Of a stretch of DNA of 64,000 bases, positions 1 to 7,179 are shown one piece after another. Made by a program: the position numbers and the translations under genes. Location: positions 3,038,001 to 3,102,000 of the forward strand of contig NZ_CP130832.1 of the NCBI RefSeq assembly GCF_030549615.1. The letters run 5' to 3'. The stretch is from Stenotrophomonas sp. 610A2 (GTDB lineage: Bacteria; Pseudomonadota; Gammaproteobacteria; Xanthomonadales; Xanthomonadaceae). The notes below the pieces were generated by a model. It had not been told where the DNA came from. It was given only the letters and a program-made list of their open reading frames with translations, and ran no database searches. Positions within the stretch are counted from its first letter, which is position 1. Each line of letters opens with the position of its first letter.

Positions 1-1
1 G

Positions 2-1222
2 CAGGGCTTCGCCGATCCGAACCTGGACCTGCTGATCGAACGCGTGCTGGCCAGCAACACCGACATGGCCTCGGCCGGTTTGAAGCTGGAACGTGCCCGC
101 GCCCAGGCTGGCTTGGCCAGCGCCGACCTGTGGCCGCAAGCCAGCGGCTCGGTCAGCGCAAACAGCAGCCGCAGCATCGACAGCAGCGACGACTGGTCGC
201 GCAACAACAGCGCCAGCGTGTCGCTGGGCTGGGAGCTGGACCTGTGGGGCAAGCTGCGCGGCCAGCGCGACATCGCCCGCTGGGAAGCGCAGGCCACCGC
301 GCAGGACCTGCAGAGCACCGCGCTCACTCTTGTTGGCCAGAGCACCGAGCTGTACTGGCAGCTGGGTTATCTCAACCAGGCGATCGCCACCGGCCAGGCC
401 AATCTTGAGCGCCTGCAGCGCACTGCTTCCCTGGTGCAGACCCAGTTCGATGCCGGCGGCGTTTCGCGTTTGGAAGTGCGCCAGGCGCAGCAGAACATCG
501 AGAGCCAGAAGGCCGCGCAATCGCAGCTGGAGCAACAACGGGTGGAAACCCGCAATGCTTTGACCGTGCTGCTCGATGGCCAGCCTTGGCCACTGGCAAA
601 TGAGCCACAGAATCTGGATGTCGCGCAGAGCCCGGCCTTGGTCGAAGGCATGCCGGCCGAGTTGCTGGCACGCCGGCCGGACCTGCGGGCTGCCGAGCTG
701 CGCCTGCGGCAGTCGCTGAAGAGCATCAAGGTGACCGCGACCAGCTATTACCCGAGTCTGAGCCTCAGTGGTTCGGTAGGCAGTTCCAGCAGCTCGTTGG
801 GGGATGTGCTGACCAACCCGGTGGCGACACTGGGTGCTGGCCTGAGCCTGCCGTTTTTGAAGTTCCGGCAGATGCAACTGGATATCAAGTCGGCGGATCT
901 GTCGTACCAGATCGCCGCCAATGATTTCCGTCGCACGCTGTACACCGCGCTATCGGAAGTGGACAACGCCTTGTCGGCACGCACGCGCCTGGCTGAGCAG
1001 GTCGCTGCTGCGCAGGCTTCATACGACGAGGCGGTGGAGATCGCGCGTTTGTATGAGGTGCGCTATCGCGCTGGTGCTACCGATCTGCGTACCTGGCTGG
1101 AAGCCGAGCAGACCCGCCGTAACGCCGAGTTGTCGCTGGCGCAGACCAAGCGCAGCCAGCTGGTCAATGATGTGACGCTGTACAAGGCGCTGGGTGGTGG
1201 GGCGGTGGTGACGAACCAGTAA
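2..1222 (+). CDS. Outer-membrane efflux protein, NodT/TolC family (5' end outside window)
   Basis: This is the channel-forming outer-membrane component of a tripartite (probably RND-type) efflux pump. The reading frame is open from the first bases of the window; the visible N-terminus (F-A-D-P-N-L-D-L-L-I) matches the internal segment that follows the lipoprotein signal in NodT-type factors, so the true start lies to the left. The body shows the two-fold TolC repeat: long helical segments rich in Ala, Gln and Leu, alternating with strand segments such as SYYPSLSLSGSVG, and the ELLARRPDLRAAE motif typical of the family. The protein ends in GGGAVVTNQ, usual for this group. About 406 residues are visible of roughly 470 expected. 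Pump partners are presumably upstream and cannot be seen. Family assignment is firm; the substrate is unknown. Confidence 0.9.
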   Translation, partial: QGFADPNLDLLIERVLASNTDMASAGLKLERARAQAGLASADLWPQASGSVSANSSRSIDSSDDWSRNNSASVSLGWELDLWGKLRGQRDIARWEAQATAQDLQSTALTLVGQSTELYWQLGYLNQAIATGQANLERLQRTASLVQTQFDAGGVSRLEVRQAQQNIESQKAAQSQLEQQRVETRNALTVLLDGQPWPLANEPQNLDVAQSPALVEGMPAELLARRPDLRAAELRLRQSLKSIKVTATSYYPSLSLSGSVGSSSSSLGDVLTNPVATLGAGLSLPFLKFRQMQLDIKSADLSYQIAANDFRRTLYTALSEVDNALSARTRLAEQVAAAQASYDEAVEIARLYEVRYRAGATDLRTWLEAEQTRRNAELSLAQTKRSQLVNDVTLYKALGGGAVVTNQ

Positions 1223-1232
1223 ACCGACTTAA

Positions 1233-1429
1233 GCCCCTCTCCCGCCTGCGGGGCGAAAAGAGGCGTTTGCGAACCATTGGTTCGCGACTCTTGGAGCGCC
1301 CTCGCGGCGACGCGAGGGCCGGGGCGCGGAGCGGGGGTTGGGGTGAGGGGAAGCTTCTAGCAAAGCAACATCAAAAGCTCCCCTCATCCGGCGCTTCGCG
1401 CCACCTTCTCCCGCAGGCGGGAGAAGGGC
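1233..1429. repeat. Long intergenic inverted repeat, CCCCTCTCCCGC family
   Basis: Begins with CCCCTCTCCCGC and ends with the complementary GCGGGAGAAGGG. It contains the internal modules GGGGTGAGGGGAAGCTTC and CTCCCCTCATCCG. A second copy with the same modules in the same order lies at 29411-29557, and a short partial copy at 19845-19886. It could fold into a long cruciform or RNA hairpin between the convergent efflux and peptidase genes and may end transcription from both sides, but there is no T-run. This is a dispersed repeat, not a gene. Confidence 0.75.
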
Positions 1430-1470
1430 TTGCGTCCGACATTGCTGCGATCTGCAACACCCCGCGCGAA

Positions 1471-2661
1471 CTACCGCTCCTGTTGCCCCACCCCATGCCG
1501 CTGCAACACCTCCCGCACCTTGTCCAGCGGAATCGCCTCCACCGTCTGTCCATTGCCACTCACCGTGGTCGCCATGAACAAGGCGTTGTAGACCGACTCT
1601 TCCACCGCATCCACGCTGGCCTGGAACACCGCGCTCATCTGCTCGTTGGCCAACTCGGTGGTCTGCAACTGCGCCGCATCAAACCCGCGCCGTACCGATT
1701 CGGCCGTTGAAAATGCCAGTACATAGTCGCCGCTGCCGTTGGAGGCGGAGCTGCCAGTTCTTCCCAAACCCATCATTCCGCGCGAGGCCAGACGCCGCAG
1801 ATTGCGATCTGACAACGGTGCGTCGGTCGCCACCACGATGATCACCGAGCCATCGCCGCGATCATCGGCAAGCCCGCGCACATTGCCCTGCGCAGCGACT
1901 GCATTCTGGAACGCATAGCGGTCCAGCTCGCGCCCGACCGGTGCACCTTCCACCTGCAAGACACCGCCGAAATTGGCCTGCACCAGCACGCCCACGGTCC
2001 AGCCGCCCAGACTTTCGGGCAGCTTGCGCGATGAGGTACCAATGCCGCCCTTCCAGCCGAATGCCACCGTGCCGGTGCCTGCACCGACACTGCCTTCCTG
2101 CACAGGCCCGCTCTTCGCACTCTCCAATGCCTGCCGCACCGCAGCGGCGGTGACCGGCCGTGCGCGGATGTCATTGAGGCCGCCATCATTGGTTTCACCA
2201 ACAACCACGTTCAACGAGCGCACCTGCTGCATGTCCGGCTGCGCCAGCATCCACTCGGCCATCGCATCGGCCGCCTTCCACACGCACAGCGTGCAGGTCA
2301 GCAGGATCGGGGTTTCCAGTTCGCCCAGTTCGTTGACCTGGGTGCTGCCGACAAATTTGCCGAAGCCGTTGCCAACATGCAGCGCCGCCGGCACCCGCGA
2401 GCGATAGGCATTGCCCGGGTGCGGCAGGATCGCGGTAACGCCGGTGCGTACCGTGTTGCCGGTACTCAGCGTTACCTGGCCAACACGTACGCCAGCCACA
2501 TCGGTGATCGCATTGTTGCTGCCGGGGCTGAAGATGCCGGGCGCGACGCCCAGCTCACGCGCGCGTTGGCGCGGTGCGTCCTGGGCGGCGGCGCCCAGGA
2601 CGCAGAGCCCCGCCAGCGCCACGGTCAATCGGAGTAAAAGACGGTGCGGTGTACGGGGCAT
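1471..2661 (-). CDS. S58 family peptidase (DmpA-like aminopeptidase/D-esterase), exported
   Basis: A 396-residue member of the DmpA/BapA family of N-terminal nucleophile hydrolases, which are made as a precursor that cuts itself in two and then remove N-terminal residues, including D-amino acids or beta-Ala in some members. The self-cleavage site is visible as Gly271-Ser272 inside GDGSVIIVVATDAP; Ser272 would be the new N-terminal nucleophile. Other family blocks are VAPGIFSPGSNNAITDVAGV near residue 40 and VVGETNDGGLND near 153. Residues 1-26 form a Sec signal peptide ending A-A-A-Q, so the enzyme is probably periplasmic. It starts 8 bp after rlmB and is likely read as the last gene of the rnr-rlmB group. 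Substrate cannot be inferred. Confidence 0.9.
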   Translation of the reverse strand: MPRTPHRLLLRLTVALAGLCVLGAAAQDAPRQRARELGVAPGIFSPGSNNAITDVAGVRVGQVTLSTGNTVRTGVTAILPHPGNAYRSRVPAALHVGNGFGKFVGSTQVNELGELETPILLTCTLCVWKAADAMAEWMLAQPDMQQVRSLNVVVGETNDGGLNDIRARPVTAAAVRQALESAKSGPVQEGSVGAGTGTVAFGWKGGIGTSSRKLPESLGGWTVGVLVQANFGGVLQVEGAPVGRELDRYAFQNAVAAQGNVRGLADDRGDGSVIIVVATDAPLSDRNLRRLASRGMMGLGRTGSSASNGSGDYVLAFSTAESVRRGFDAAQLQTTELANEQMSAVFQASVDAVEESVYNALFMATTVSGNGQTVEAIPLDKVREVLQRHGVGQQER

Positions 2662-2669
2662 GGTGTTCC

Positions 2670-3413
2670 TTAAAGGCGTTGGCGGACTGCCTCGAACAAT
2701 GCCACACCCGTCGCCACCGATACATTGAGGCTCTCGACGTCGCCCGGCATCGGGATGCGCACCAGCTGGTCGCAGGTTTCGCGGGTCAGGCGGCGCATGC
2801 CGTCGGCTTCGCCGCCCATCACCAGCGCCACGTTGCCGCGCAGGTCGAGCTTGTGGATGGTGGTTTCCGATTCACCGGCCAGCCCATACACCCACACGCC
2901 CAGCTTCTGCATGTCCTTGATGCAGCGGACCAGATTGGTCACCGACACCACCGGGATGCTGTCAGCCGCGCCAGCACTGACCTTGCGCACGGTCGCATTG
3001 ACCGGGGCGCTCTTGTCCTTGGGGATCACCACCGCGGTGACGCCAGCGGCGGCGGCACTGCGCAGGCAGGCGCCGAGGTTGTGCGGGTCCTGCACCTCGT
3101 CCAGCACCAGCACCAGCGCCTTGCCTTCGGCCGCTTCGATCAGGCCCTTCAGTTCGTTCTCGTCCCACAGCTTGGGCGCGGCATAGCGCGCGACCACGCC
3201 CTGGTGGCGGACCTGGCCGGCCACGCCGCCCAGCGCCTGGGCGTTGACCTTGCGTACGTCGATGCCCTTGCGCAGGGCTTCTTCCTCGATTTCAACCAGG
3301 CGCGGGTTCTTGGCGCCGGCCTCGATCAGGACCTCGCGGACGTTTTCGGGGTCTTTCTCGATCGACGAAGCAACGGCATTGACGCCGACGATCCACTGGT
3401 TCTGCTTGCTCAT
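2670..3413 (-). CDS. rlmB: 23S rRNA (guanosine-2'-O-)-methyltransferase RlmB
   Basis: SpoU-family (SPOUT, trefoil-knot) methyltransferase that methylates the ribose of G2251 in the peptidyl-transferase P loop of 23S rRNA. It has an N-terminal substrate-binding domain beginning WIVGVNAVASSIEKDPENVRE, then the SPOUT signatures: DEVQDPHNLGACLRSAAAAG, the VMGGEADGMRRL motif and the C-terminal IPMPGDVESLNVSVATG. The reading frame extends 9 bases further to a GTG, but the ATG giving MSKQNQW is preferred because it fits the family N-terminus. It follows rnr by 123 bp, which hold a GC-rich imperfect hairpin, the same rnr-rlmB order as in E. coli. Length 247 residues is normal. Confidence 0.96.
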   Translation of the reverse strand: MSKQNQWIVGVNAVASSIEKDPENVREVLIEAGAKNPRLVEIEEEALRKGIDVRKVNAQALGGVAGQVRHQGVVARYAAPKLWDENELKGLIEAAEGKALVLVLDEVQDPHNLGACLRSAAAAGVTAVVIPKDKSAPVNATVRKVSAGAADSIPVVSVTNLVRCIKDMQKLGVWVYGLAGESETTIHKLDLRGNVALVMGGEADGMRRLTRETCDQLVRIPMPGDVESLNVSVATGVALFEAVRQRL

Positions 3414-3536
3414 GGGCGTCACATGGGGACTTCTGGGGGTGGCAATGGTAGGCCGATTCGGCCCGGCCCGCAGCTGCCACCGGCCTGCGGGGTGCGGGAA
3501 AGGCGGCCTTCGCTGCTGCGAGGGCCGCTTCCGGCA

Positions 3537-6053
3537 TCAATACTTCTGCTTGCTGCGCTTGGCTGGCTTGCCCCGTTCGGGCAGCGGCGGTAGGCCTTCC
3601 TCCAGCGGCTCGCCATCCAGCTTCTCGACCAGCCGGAAGTCGATCTTGCGCTCTTCCATGCTGGCCTTGAGCACCAGGATGCGGACCCGGTCACCGAGCC
3701 GGAACTCGTTGCCGCGACGGTCGCCGCTCAGCGTCTTGCGGATCGGGTCGAACTGGTAATAGTCGTGCGGCAGCTGGGTCACGTGGACCAAGCCATTGAC
3801 CTTGGACTCGTCCAGCTCGACGAACAGGCCGAAGCTGGTCACGCCACTGATCACGCCATCGAACTGGCTGCCGACGTGCTTTTCCATCCATGCGGCACGG
3901 AAACGCTCGTCGACCTCACGCTCGGCTTCATCGGCACGGCGTTCACGCTCGGAACACTGCAGCGACAAGGCCGCCATTTCGCGCGGGGTATAGGTGTACT
4001 TGTCGAGTGGACCACCGGTCAGCGCGTACTTGATGGCGCGGTGGACCAGCAGATCGGGGTAACGACGGATCGGCGAGGTGAAGTGCGCGTAGGCCTCCAG
4101 CGCCAGGCCGAAGTGACCGTTGTTGTCCGGCGAATACACCGCCAGCGACTGGCTGCGCAGCAGCACCGACTCCAGCAACGCCGCATCCGGGCGCTCGCGC
4201 ACCTTCTTCAGCAGCTTGGTGTAATCGCCCGGCTGCACCTTGCTCCACGGCGGCAGACTCAGCTTGAATTCCTTGAGGAACTCCAGCAGGTCGGCGAACT
4301 TGGATTCCGGCGGCCGCTCATGCACGCGGAACGGCGCCGGCACATGCTTGGACAGCAGGTAGCGCGCGGCCTCCACGTTGGCGGCGATCATGCACTCCTC
4401 GATCAGCTTGTGGGCGTCGTTGCGCACCATCATGCCGGCCTGGGTGACCTCGCCACGGTTGTCCAGCACGAAGCGCACTTCCGAGGATTCAAACTCGATG
4501 GCGCCGCGGCGCTCGCGCGCCTTGGACAGGATGCGGTAGAGCTGGTGCAGGTTCTGGATCTGCGGCAGCAGCGGGCCGATGAAGGCCTTGGCATCTGCAT
4601 CGTCCTCGCCCACCGCTGCCCACACCTGGGTATAGGTCAGGCGTGCGTGTGAATTCATCACCGCTTCGTAGAACTTCGACTCGCTGACCTGGCCATCGCG
4701 CCCGATCTGCATGTCGCAGACGAAGCACATGCGGTCTTCCTTCGGCCGCAGCGAGCAGATGCCGTTGGACAGCGTCTCCGGCAGCATCGGCACCACGAAT
4801 CCGGGGAAGTACACCGAGGTCGCGCGGCGCTGGGCTTCGTCATCCAGCGGCGTGCCGGGACGCACATAGTTGGAGACGTCGGCAATGGCGACCACCAGAC
4901 GGAAACCGTCGCGGTTCGGCTCGCAATAGACCGCGTCATCGAAGTCCTTGGCGTCCTCACCATCGATGGTGACCAGCGGCATGGAACGCAGGTCCACGCG
5001 CTTGCCGATCATCGAGGCTTCCACCGTCAACGGCACGGCCGTGGCTTCGTCCAGCACTTCCGGCGGGAACTCGTAGGGCAGCTCATGGCCGTGGATGGCG
5101 GTTTCCACCACCAGCGACGGGGTCAGCTTGTCGCCGAGCACGGCAATGATCTTGCCGATTGGCGGACGCCGCGAATCCGGCGCATGGGTCAGCTCGCAGA
5201 CGACCAACTGCCCGTCCTTGGCGCCACCAGTGAGGTCGCCAGGGATCTGGATGTTGCGCTGGATGCGCTTGTCGTCCGGCACCACGTAGCTGATGCCGGC
5301 CTCGATGCTGAAATGCCCGATCAGGCGGTTGACGCCACGTTCCAGCACGCGGGCGATGGCGCCTTCACGGCGGCCACGGCGGTCGATGCCGGTGACGTTG
5401 GCCAAGGCACGGTCACCGTGCATGACCTTGCGCATCTCGTAAGGCGACAGGAACAGATCGTCGCCGCCTTCGTCAGGGCGCAGGAAACCGAAGCCTTCCG
5501 GGTTGGCGATGACCACACCCGGGATCAGGCTCAACTGGCTGACAGGTGCGAAGCCGCCGCGGCGGTTCTGCACCAGCTGACCGTCGCGCACCATCGCGCC
5601 GAGGCGCTTGGACAGCGCGTCGGCGCGATCCGGCTCGGTCAGGCCCAAGGCCGCTGCGATTTCCTCGGCGTTCTGCGGGCCTTCACAGCGGTCCAGCAAC
5701 TGCAGGATGGCCTCGCGGCTGGCAATCGGCTGCGCGTAGCGCTCGGCTTCGCGCGATGCATACGGATCATCGTAAGCCGCCAGCGGTGGACCGGACTTGC
5801 GACGGCCGCGCACGAAACTCTGCGGGGCGGCATCGTCGGTGAATTTGCGTTTGCCGGGCTTGGTGGCGGCGCGAGGGCCGGCCTTGCCTGGCTTTGTTGC
5901 GCCCGCTTTCGCCGGTGCGGACAGACTCTCCGGCATCCATGGCGGCAGCTTGGCGGTTTTTGCTTTGGGGGCTTTGCCCGGCGCCTTGCCCGGCTTGCTG
6001 CCGGTGGCGGACTTGCGGGCCTTGTCGGCCCCAGTGGTCTTTTTGTTTTTCAT
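3537..6053 (-). CDS. rnr: Ribonuclease R
   Basis: Processive 3'-5' exoribonuclease that degrades structured RNA, including rRNA fragments, and takes part in tmRNA quality control. Visible parts: a Lys/Ala/Pro-rich basic N-terminus (about 1-75); a winged-helix segment near 110-165; cold-shock-like domains; the RNB catalytic domain with the motif IDGEDAKDFDDAV at 363-375, whose aspartates bind the two Mg ions; and an S1 domain near 725-800 (GVISGVTSFGLFVELDE). The C-terminus is short and basic (KPAKRSKQKY). At 838 residues it is of usual size. It is the first gene of a leftward group with rlmB and the S58 peptidase and is divergent from the tRNA-Leu genes. Confidence 0.97.
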   Translation of the reverse strand: MKNKKTTGADKARKSATGSKPGKAPGKAPKAKTAKLPPWMPESLSAPAKAGATKPGKAGPRAATKPGKRKFTDDAAPQSFVRGRRKSGPPLAAYDDPYASREAERYAQPIASREAILQLLDRCEGPQNAEEIAAALGLTEPDRADALSKRLGAMVRDGQLVQNRRGGFAPVSQLSLIPGVVIANPEGFGFLRPDEGGDDLFLSPYEMRKVMHGDRALANVTGIDRRGRREGAIARVLERGVNRLIGHFSIEAGISYVVPDDKRIQRNIQIPGDLTGGAKDGQLVVCELTHAPDSRRPPIGKIIAVLGDKLTPSLVVETAIHGHELPYEFPPEVLDEATAVPLTVEASMIGKRVDLRSMPLVTIDGEDAKDFDDAVYCEPNRDGFRLVVAIADVSNYVRPGTPLDDEAQRRATSVYFPGFVVPMLPETLSNGICSLRPKEDRMCFVCDMQIGRDGQVSESKFYEAVMNSHARLTYTQVWAAVGEDDADAKAFIGPLLPQIQNLHQLYRILSKARERRGAIEFESSEVRFVLDNRGEVTQAGMMVRNDAHKLIEECMIAANVEAARYLLSKHVPAPFRVHERPPESKFADLLEFLKEFKLSLPPWSKVQPGDYTKLLKKVRERPDAALLESVLLRSQSLAVYSPDNNGHFGLALEAYAHFTSPIRRYPDLLVHRAIKYALTGGPLDKYTYTPREMAALSLQCSERERRADEAEREVDERFRAAWMEKHVGSQFDGVISGVTSFGLFVELDESKVNGLVHVTQLPHDYYQFDPIRKTLSGDRRGNEFRLGDRVRILVLKASMEERKIDFRLVEKLDGEPLEEGLPPLPERGKPAKRSKQKY

Positions 6054-6125
6054 CAGCCTCCATGGTACATGGACCTAGGTGTACAGGGTGCGCACACGAT
6101 CACTGCAGATGTTTGTGAAAAAACG

Positions 6126-6154
6126 TTGACAAAGATCCGCATCCTCTGCAAACT
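6126..6154 (+). promoter_or_regulatory. Promoter of tRNA-Leu copy 1
   Basis: A perfect -35 TTGACA (6126-6131) and a weak -10 CAAACT (6149-6154), 17 bp apart, lie just upstream of the tRNA. The other two copies have the same spacing, which supports the assignment despite the poor -10. Confidence 0.65.
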
Positions 6155-6168
6155 GCGCGGCCTGAAGT

Positions 6169-6255
6169 GCCCAGGTGGCGGAATTGGTAGACGCACTAGC
6201 TTCAGGTGCTAGCGGGGGCAACTCCGTGGAGGTTCGAGTCCTCTCCTGGGCACCA
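6169..6255 (+). tRNA. tRNA-Leu(CAG), copy 1
   Basis: An 87-base class II tRNA with encoded CCA. The acceptor strand GCCCAGG pairs with CCTGGGC. The anticodon stem-loop CTAGC-TTCAGGT-GCTAG carries anticodon CAG. It has a long variable arm (GGGGGCAACTCC) and T-loop GGTTCGAGTCC. It reads CUG, the commonest Leu codon in these genes. Identical copies follow at 6485 and 6825. Confidence 0.97.
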
Positions 6256-6268
6256 CGTTTCAAGATCA

Positions 6269-6290
6269 AACCCGCGAAAGCGGGTTTTTT
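6269..6290 (+). terminator. Intrinsic terminator of tRNA-Leu copy 1
   Basis: Stem AACCCGC-GAAA-GCGGGTT with a GNRA tetraloop, followed by a run of T. The same terminator follows copies 2 and 3. Confidence 0.9.
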
Positions 6291-6322
6291 CGTTTCTGCG
6301 GTTCGAACAAACAGGCCGCGGT

Positions 6323-6413
6323 TGCCCGGGTAAGCGAAGCGCACCCGGGTCTCCCCCAACGCTGGAAGGCAGCCGTGGCTACCCCCGGGTGCGCTGCGCT
6401 TACCCGGGCTACG
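6323..6413. repeat. Inverted pair of CCCGGGTAAGCG-type palindromic repeats
   Basis: Two facing copies of a palindrome (TGCCCGGGTAAGCGAAGCGC on the left and GCGCTGCGCTTACCCGGGC on the right), separated by about 30 bp. This is a REP-like dispersed element between tRNA copies 1 and 2, different in sequence from the repeats after copies 2 and 3. Confidence 0.75.
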
Positions 6414-6441
6414 CTCACCGCGCTTTTTCTTCACAAACCTG

Positions 6442-6470
6442 TTGACGGCACCAGAAACGTCCTACATAAT
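6442..6470 (+). promoter_or_regulatory. Promoter of tRNA-Leu copy 2
   Basis: -35 TTGACG (6442-6447), 17 bp spacer, -10 CATAAT (6465-6470), ending 14 bp before the tRNA. Good sigma-70 match. Confidence 0.8.
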
Positions 6471-6484
6471 GTCGCTCCTGAGTC

Positions 6485-6571
6485 GCCCAGGTGGCGGAAT
6501 TGGTAGACGCACTAGCTTCAGGTGCTAGCGGGGGCAACTCCGTGGAGGTTCGAGTCCTCTCCTGGGCACCA
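6485..6571 (+). tRNA. tRNA-Leu(CAG), copy 2
   Basis: Same 87-base sequence, anticodon CAG and encoded CCA as copy 1. It has its own promoter and terminator, so it is a separate transcription unit. Confidence 0.97.
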
Positions 6572-6586
6572 TGACTCAAACGAAAC

Positions 6587-6609
6587 AACCCGCGAAAGCG
6601 GGTTTTTTT
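6587..6609 (+). terminator. Intrinsic terminator of tRNA-Leu copy 2
   Basis: AACCCGC-GAAA-GCGGGTT stem-loop followed by seven T. Confidence 0.92.
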
Positions 6610-6627
6610 GTGCCCGCAGTTTTACCT

Positions 6628-6742
6628 GTAGTGCCGAGCCATGCTCGGCAGAAGCCTTACCGATAATCCCAACGGTAGTGCCGAGCCATGCTCGGCAGAA
6701 GCTTTACCGGTAGAGCCCCTGCCGAGCATGGCTCGGCACTAC
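6628..6742. repeat. Triplet of SMAG-type GTAG palindromic repeats
   Basis: Three palindromic units with terminal GTAG: 6628-6650 and 6675-6697 in plus orientation and 6720-6742 inverted. Core TGCCGAGCCATGCTCGGCA. They match the description of SMAG elements (Stenotrophomonas maltophilia GTAG REPs), which often occur as dimers or trimers between genes. The same (+,+,-) layout recurs after tRNA copy 3 and after the thiopurine methyltransferase gene. Confidence 0.85.
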
Positions 6743-6781
6743 GGCGGTCTCCCTCGACGTGAAATTTCTTCGCGCAAATCG

Positions 6782-6810
6782 TTGACAGTTTTCTTCACAC
6801 TCGGCACAAT
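6782..6810 (+). promoter_or_regulatory. Promoter of tRNA-Leu copy 3
   Basis: -35 TTGACA (6782-6787), 17 bp spacer, -10 CACAAT (6805-6810), ending 14 bp before the tRNA, as in copy 2. Confidence 0.8.
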
Positions 6811-6824
6811 TCGTCTCCTGAGTC

Positions 6825-6911
6825 GCCCAGGTGGCGGAATTGGTAGACGCACTAGCTTCAGGTGCTAGCGGGGGCAACTCCGTGGAGGTTCGAGTCCTCT
6901 CCTGGGCACCA
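6825..6911 (+). tRNA. tRNA-Leu(CAG), copy 3
   Basis: Identical in sequence to copies 1 and 2, anticodon CAG, encoded CCA. It starts exactly 340 bp after copy 2, with similar flanks, which points to tandem duplication of the whole unit. Confidence 0.97.
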
Positions 6912-6926
6912 CGACTCAAACGAAAC

Positions 6927-6949
6927 AACCCGCGAAAGCGGGTTTTTTT
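6927..6949 (+). terminator. Intrinsic terminator of tRNA-Leu copy 3
   Basis: AACCCGC-GAAA-GCGGGTT stem-loop followed by seven T. Confidence 0.92.
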
Positions 6950-6964
6950 GTGCCCGATGTTTTT

Positions 6965-7083
6965 GTAGTGCCGAGCCATGCTCGGCAGAGGCTTTACCGA
7001 CAATCCCAACCTGTAGTGCCGAGCCATGCTCGGCATGAGGCTTTACCGGTGAAGCCCGATTGCCGAGCATGGCTCGGCACTAC
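6965..7083. repeat. Second triplet of SMAG-type palindromic repeats
   Basis: Units 6965-6987 (+), 7013-7035 (+) and 7061-7083 (inverted), core TGCCGAGCCATGCTCGGCA. The spacers resemble those of the triplet at 6628-6742 (for example CTTTACCGAC/TAATCCCAAC), so the two triplets are diverged copies made together with the tRNA duplication. Confidence 0.85.
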
Positions 7084-7086
7084 AGA

Positions 7087-7127
7087 TAAAAGCGAAGCCC
7101 GCAATCTATCCGATTGCGGGCTTCGCT
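7087..7127 (-). terminator. Terminator of the emrRCAB operon
   Basis: A 16-bp perfect inverted repeat (7091-7106 with 7112-7127, core GCGAAGCCCGCAATC). Read leftward it is followed by TTTTATCT, as expected for an intrinsic terminator about 50 bp beyond the end of emrB. Confidence 0.75.
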
Positions 7128-7144
7128 GTAGTTTCATTGCAGTC

Positions 7145-7170
7145 GGCTTCGCGGCTTACGCCGCTCCCAC
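7145..7170. repeat. Single GGAGCGGCGTAAGCCGCGAAG repeat
   Basis: One inverted-orientation copy of a dispersed palindrome that also occurs at 15316-15419, 19228-19324 and 28991-29014. Confidence 0.7.
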
Positions 7171-7179
7171 AAACAAGGA

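Noticed and set aside
6628..7083. Regularly spaced palindromes that might look like a CRISPR array
   Set aside because: Units are inverted as well as direct, are true palindromes with terminal GTAG, the spacers are themselves repeated, and no cas genes are present.
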